Below are positions 6,373 to 9,525 of a stretch of 9,525 bases of DNA, piece after piece. A model generated the notes under the pieces. The model saw only the letters and a program-made list of their open reading frames with translations. It ran no database searches and was not told the DNA's origin. How positions within the stretch are numbered: the stretch's first letter is position 1; every line of letters begins with the position of its first letter. A program made the translations under genes and the position numbers. This DNA is from an uncultured Collinsella sp. (GTDB lineage: Bacteria; Actinomycetota; Coriobacteriia; Coriobacteriales; Coriobacteriaceae). Where the stretch lies: NCBI GenBank assembly GCA_937958315.1, contig CALFGH010000112.1, forward strand, positions 1-9,525. The letters run 5' to 3'.

Positions 6373-6445
6373 TGTTGATTGGGTGTTGATTGGGGACAGA
6401 CTTAAATGCGTGAAAACGCTCATTTAAGTCTGTCCCCAATCAACA
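6373..6445. repeat. Palindromic repeat with 25-bp perfect arms and an 11-bp tandem duplication
   Basis: Positions 6384-6408 are the exact reverse complement of 6421-6445. The arms contain TTGGGGACAGACTTAAATG. The 12-nt centre can extend the stem as GCGT-GAAA-ACGC, a GNRA-type tetraloop. The outer 11 bp of the left arm, TGTTGATTGGG, is also present immediately before it (6373-6383) as a tandem copy. The GGGGACAG/CTGTCCCC core resembles REP-like palindromes known from many bacterial genomes that are linked to Y1 (REP-associated) transposases; that link is from memory and no such transposase is in the window. The element lies between the ftsH terminator and the aminotransferase promoter. Confidence 0.88.
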
Positions 6446-6463
6446 GATGGCCCCATATCGCTC

Positions 6464-6503
6464 AAAAAGAAAAAGCCTCCGCAGGTTTCCCCGCGGAGGC
6501 TTT
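6464..6503 (-). terminator. Rho-independent terminator of the ftsH operon
   Basis: In the leftward transcript AAAGCCTCCGC (from 6493-6503) pairs perfectly over 11 bp with GCGGAGGCTTT (from 6472-6482) around a 10-nt loop. It is followed by a T-rich run TTTTTCTTTTT ending at 6464. It lies 11 nt after the ftsH stop, so it ends the tilS-hpt-ftsH unit. Confidence 0.92.
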
Positions 6504-6514
6504 CACCACAAAGA

Positions 6515-8653
6515 CTATTTGTCGTCGTCGGCGTCGGCACCGGCATTGACGGCACGGTCATCGTCGGCATCATCGGATGCGGCTTCGGCATCCTCCTGCA
6601 TGGCCGCCTGCGCAAATGCTGCGGCATCAGCCGCCAGCTCCTCCTCGCTCATGCGAGGCGCACGCTTCTTGGTCGGCATGCCAGCCGCTTTGGCGTTGCG
6701 CTCCTCCTTGGCCGCCAGGATATCGCCCTCGCGCTCAAGGTAGACATCCCACTCGTTGTCGAGCAGGGCGTTCACGGCGTCACCCTCAACGGTCTCGCGC
6801 TCAAGCAGTACCTTGGCCATCAGGTCGAGCTGATCGCGACGGGCATCCAGGATCTCGACCGCACGACGATGGGCCTCACGCATAATGCGCTGGACCTCGA
6901 TGTCGATGCGACGCGCCGTCTCCTCAGAGTAGTCCTGATGATCGGCATAGTCGCGGCCCAGGAATACCTGATGCTGCGCCTCGCCAAACACCTGCGTGCC
7001 CAGCTCCTCGCTCATGCCCAGACGCGTGACCATCTCGCGCGCCATCTTGGTCGCGCGCTCCAGATCGTTGCTCGCGCCCGACGTGATGTCGTCGCACATG
7101 AGCTCCTCGGCAACGCGACCGCCCAAGAACACGGCGAGCTCGTCGAGCATCTCGTTCTTGGTCTTGAGGAAGTGGTCCTCCTGCGGAAGCTGCAGCGTGT
7201 AACCCAAAGCCTGGCCGCGGCTGACGATCGAGATCTTGTGAACCGGATCGGAGTGCTCCAAGATGTGACCCACCAGGGCATGGCCGCTCTCATGGTAGGC
7301 AATCGTGGTGCGCTCGGCCTCGGTCATCACACGACCCTTGCGTTGCGGTCCGGCAATCACGCGCTCCATCGACTCCTCGACCTCGTCCATCGAAATCACG
7401 GAACGATGGCGGCGGGCAGCCAGCAGCGCAGACTCGTTGAGCAGGTTTGCCAGATCGGCGCCGGTAAAGCCAACGGTCATCTGGGCGAGCTTCTCAAACT
7501 TCACGTCCTCGTCCATCGGCTTGTTCTCGGCATGCACACGCAAGATCTGCTCGCGGCCCTTCACATCCGGACGGTCGACCGTGACCTGACGGTCAAAACG
7601 ACCGGGACGCAGCAATGCCGGATCCAGGATGTCAGGACGGTTGGTCGCAGCGATCAGGATGACCGACTCGCTCTCCTCAAAACCGTCCATCTCGACCAGC
7701 AGCTGGTTGAGCGTCTGCTCGCGCTCGTCGTGACCGCCGCCCAAGCCAGCTCCGCGCTGACGTCCCACGGCATCGATCTCATCGATGAAGATGATCGACG
7801 GAGCCTGGGACTTGGCCTCCTTAAAGAGGTCACGTACACGGCTGGCGCCGACACCCACGAACATCTCGACAAAGTCGGAACCCGAGATGCTAAAGAACGG
7901 CACGCCCGCCTCGCCGGCTACAGCCTTGGCCAGCAGCGTTTTACCGGTGCCCGGAGGGCCCACCAGCAACACGCCACGCGGAATCTTGGCGCCCAGCTTG
8001 CGATAGCGATCCGGATCGCTCAAAAAGTCACGGATCTCCTCGAGCTCCTCGACCGCCTCGTCCACGCCGGCAACGTCTTCAAACTTGACCTTGGGGCGCG
8101 TGGCCTCGTTGGTCTTGGCGTTGGTCTTGCCAAACTGCATGTTCCTGTTGTTGGCGCCCATCATCTGGCGCATAAAGTAGAACATGATGGCAATCAGGGC
8201 GATCGTCGGAAGCACGCTCATCGCCAGGTCACCCCAAAAATCGGGGTCATTGGTGTTGACGATGTACTTGGTATCGGGGTGCTCTGCCATAAGCTCGGCA
8301 AGCGAATCGGAGCCGACATAGGTCGAGGAGAAGCTCTTGAGCTCGCTCGTATCGCCCTTGTCCTTCTTGGTCTTCCAGTAATGACCCGTCACGCTTCCGT
8401 CTTGAACCGTATAGGTCAGATCTTCGACGCGATCCTGCTTGATGGCGTTGACCATCTCGCTCGTCGCGAGCTTTACGGTATTGCTGGAATTGGCAAAGCC
8501 GGAGCCCATGTTAAAGAAGGCGTAGCCCAGAAGCGCGCAAGCCAAAATAAAATACAGCCAGCCCGTACGCGTGGGCTTCTTGCCTCCGGGCATCCCCGGG
8601 ATCTTAGGCTCCCGGGGAGTCTGGGAATTGTTATCGTTACGGTCGTCGGGCAT
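6515..8653 (-). CDS. ftsH: ATP-dependent zinc metalloprotease FtsH
   Basis: Membrane-anchored AAA+ protease that extracts and degrades membrane and short-lived cytoplasmic proteins as a hexamer. It has 712 residues. An N-terminal polar stretch is followed by TM1 (about 31-49), an extracytoplasmic domain, and TM2 (about 143-161). The AAA module has Walker A GPPGTGKT (232-239), the pore loop MFVGVG with Phe265, Walker B IIFIDEID (287-294), and the second region of homology TNRPDILDPALLRPGRFDR (337-355). The zinc site is HESGH (454-458) with Asp530 as third ligand in SNDLE. The C-terminus from about 671 is an acidic, Ala/Asp-rich tail ending DDDK. The ATG is one base after the hpt stop. The nearest GGAGG (8666-8670) lies inside the end of hpt, 12 nt before the start, a rather long spacing that suggests coupled translation. 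Confidence 0.98.
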   Translation of the reverse strand: MPDDRNDNNSQTPREPKIPGMPGGKKPTRTGWLYFILACALLGYAFFNMGSGFANSSNTVKLATSEMVNAIKQDRVEDLTYTVQDGSVTGHYWKTKKDKGDTSELKSFSSTYVGSDSLAELMAEHPDTKYIVNTNDPDFWGDLAMSVLPTIALIAIMFYFMRQMMGANNRNMQFGKTNAKTNEATRPKVKFEDVAGVDEAVEELEEIRDFLSDPDRYRKLGAKIPRGVLLVGPPGTGKTLLAKAVAGEAGVPFFSISGSDFVEMFVGVGASRVRDLFKEAKSQAPSIIFIDEIDAVGRQRGAGLGGGHDEREQTLNQLLVEMDGFEESESVILIAATNRPDILDPALLRPGRFDRQVTVDRPDVKGREQILRVHAENKPMDEDVKFEKLAQMTVGFTGADLANLLNESALLAARRHRSVISMDEVEESMERVIAGPQRKGRVMTEAERTTIAYHESGHALVGHILEHSDPVHKISIVSRGQALGYTLQLPQEDHFLKTKNEMLDELAVFLGGRVAEELMCDDITSGASNDLERATKMAREMVTRLGMSEELGTQVFGEAQHQVFLGRDYADHQDYSEETARRIDIEVQRIMREAHRRAVEILDARRDQLDLMAKVLLERETVEGDAVNALLDNEWDVYLEREGDILAAKEERNAKAAGMPTKKRAPRMSEEELAADAAAFAQAAMQEDAEAASDDADDDRAVNAGADADDDK

Positions 8654-8654
8654 C

Positions 8655-9203
8655 TTACGAATAAACCTCCGGTTTCAAAATGCCCAGATACGGAAGGTTA
8701 CGATAGCGCTCGGCATAATCGAGGCCGTAGCCCACCACAAAGGCATCGGGGCAATGGGTTCCAACATACTTGGGCGTGATGGCCGAGGTACGGTCCTCAA
8801 CGTCCTTCCACAGGAAGGCGGCGACCTCCAGAGAAGCGGGCTTGCGGCTCTCGAGGTTCTTCATCAGATACTTGAGGGTCAGGCCCGAGTCCAGAATGTC
8901 CTCGACGATCAGCACGTCGCGACCACGGATGTCGATATCCAGGTCCTTAATGATACGCACGATGCCCGAAGACTTCACACCGTCGCCATAGCTCGAAACA
9001 GCCATGAAATCGATGTTGGTCGGCAGCTCGATCTTGCGCATCAGGTCGCCCATAAAGACAACGGCGCCGCGCAGAACCGCGATCAGCACCAGATCCTTAC
9101 CAGCGTAGTCGCGCGTAATCTCCTCGCCCAGGCGAGAAACGATACCGTCGATATCCTCCTGCGTAAACAGAACCTTCTCGATATCCGGATGTTGAGAAGC
9201 CAT
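8655..9203 (-). CDS. hpt: Hypoxanthine phosphoribosyltransferase
   Basis: Purine salvage enzyme that joins hypoxanthine (and usually guanine) to PRPP to give IMP or GMP in the cytoplasm; 182 residues, the normal length. The family sites are visible: the LRG pyrophosphate loop (44-46), the flexible-loop SSYG (70-73), the PRPP-binding motif VLIVEDILDSGLT (97-109) with the acidic pair Glu101-Asp102, and the purine-binding segment PDAFVVGYGLDY (152-163), then YRNLPYLG. The ATG at 9201-9203 has AAAGGG 5 nt upstream. It sits in the widely conserved order tilS-hpt-ftsH. ftsH starts one base after its stop, whereas 148 bp separate it from tilS, and a possible internal promoter lies in that gap. Confidence 0.97.
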   Translation of the reverse strand: MASQHPDIEKVLFTQEDIDGIVSRLGEEITRDYAGKDLVLIAVLRGAVVFMGDLMRKIELPTNIDFMAVSSYGDGVKSSGIVRIIKDLDIDIRGRDVLIVEDILDSGLTLKYLMKNLESRKPASLEVAAFLWKDVEDRTSAITPKYVGTHCPDAFVVGYGLDYAERYRNLPYLGILKPEVYS

Positions 9204-9260
9204 GACAACCCTTTCTTGTGCCTAATCGCCCACACACCGCCGTATGGACGCGAACTACAC

Positions 9261-9290
9261 ATTCTAGCAGCGCACGGGGTATATTTTCCA
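9261..9290 (-). promoter_or_regulatory. Possible promoter for hpt-ftsH
   Basis: On the minus strand there is a -35 TGGAAA (9285-9290, four of six), an 18-bp spacer, and a -10 TAGAAT (9261-9266, five of six) in the tilS-hpt gap, about 58 bp before the hpt start. It would let hpt and ftsH be expressed apart from tilS. Confidence 0.4.
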
Positions 9291-9291
9291 G

Positions 9292-9312
9292 CCCGCGCAC
9301 CATCAGCGCGGG
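9292..9312 (-). repeat. GC-rich hairpin in the tilS-hpt gap
   Basis: CCCGCGC (9292-9298) and GCGCGGG (9306-9312) form a 7-bp stem with a 7-nt loop. No T-run follows in either direction, so it is not a standard terminator. An alternative pairing exists between CGCACCA just left of the loop and TGGTGCG near 9340. It may be a weak attenuator or a processing site between tilS and hpt. Confidence 0.35.
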
Positions 9313-9351
9313 AATAGCGTCAACGCCGCACAGAAAAGCTGGTGCGAGGGG

Positions 9352-9525
9352 CTAACCCGCGTCGACCACACGAAGCAGATAGGCCACGCGCGTCGCCGCC
9401 GTGCACTTAAAACGCTCGTCCGCGCGAACTCCGGCGACCCACACCACGGCACCCCCCGGCGCCGTCCTCACCATGGGCACGCCGGCGCGCTCGGAAACGG
9501 GAATGCGAGCCTCGCCTAGCAAGTC
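9352..9525 (-). CDS. tilS: tRNA(Ile)-lysidine synthetase, C-terminal fragment (5' part outside window)
   Basis: The last 57 residues of TilS, which converts C34 of the AUA-reading tRNA-Ile to lysidine. The frame is open to the window edge and stops with TAG at 9352-9354. The readable end, DLLGEARIPVSERAGVPMV followed by a Gly-rich turn, then VVWVAGVRADERFK, fits the family pattern of the C-terminal domain (a lysidine synthetase tail with the W-V-A-G-x-R-x-D-E-R-F signature). The catalytic N-terminal domain is outside the window, so activity cannot be judged. The following hpt and ftsH genes are its usual partners, which supports the call. Confidence 0.88.
   Translation of the reverse strand, partial: DLLGEARIPVSERAGVPMVRTAPGGAVVWVAGVRADERFKCTAATRVAYLLRVVDAG

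Noticed and set aside
6314..6439. In-frame N-terminal extension of the aminotransferase gene
   Set aside because: It reads through the palindromic repeat and promoter; the ATG at 6311-6313 has a strong ribosome site.
6869..8779. 636-codon open frame on the plus strand opposite ftsH
   Set aside because: It is antisense to a complete, motif-perfect FtsH and runs on into hpt. Its composition is that of a reverse-strand shadow.

Overview
The window looks like chromosomal DNA from a moderately high-GC Gram-positive bacterium. The best guess is a Collinsella-like member of the Coriobacteriia, inferred from codon use, the tilS-hpt-ftsH order and the gene styles; no phylogenetic marker here proves it. 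There is no phage, plasmid, CRISPR or toxin content. The genes are housekeeping or transport genes, and the unusual material is all between them.

Layout from left to right. Positions 1-2277 hold a polar amino-acid ABC importer read leftwards: a Tat-type substrate-binding lipoprotein (1417-2277), then a 107-nt imperfect palindrome (1312-1418), then the permease (613-1251), which overlaps the ATPase (1-620, cut by the window edge) by 8 nt. Positions 2278-2615 are a divergent intergenic region. It carries a promoter and an operator-like palindrome for the importer, a 139-bp element with perfect 35-bp inverted arms (2370-2508), and a -10 box plus a small palindrome in front of a rightward 23S rRNA m5U methyltransferase gene (2616-4064, RlmD type). 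That gene converges on a leftward PHP-domain phosphoesterase gene (4143-4964), whose terminator lies between the two. Next leftward is a class I/II PLP aminotransferase (5129-6313). Between it and ftsH lies a third palindromic element (6373-6445), followed by the ftsH terminator. Finally there is the conserved leftward cluster tilS (3' end only, 9352-9525), hpt (8655-9203) and ftsH (6515-8653).

How the genes work together. The importer genes form one transcription unit in which the large hairpin probably lets the binding protein be made in excess over the membrane parts. tilS, hpt and ftsH encode tRNA-Ile lysidine synthetase, a purine salvage enzyme and the membrane AAA+ protease; ftsH starts one base after the hpt stop, so those two are co-transcribed and probably coupled. 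The PHP and aminotransferase genes appear to have their own promoters, each with the -10 sequence TACAAT. No new multi-gene system was found. The most unusual signals are the three structurally different intergenic palindromes within 9.5 kb and the Lys/Ser/Arg-rich N-terminal tail of the rRNA methyltransferase.
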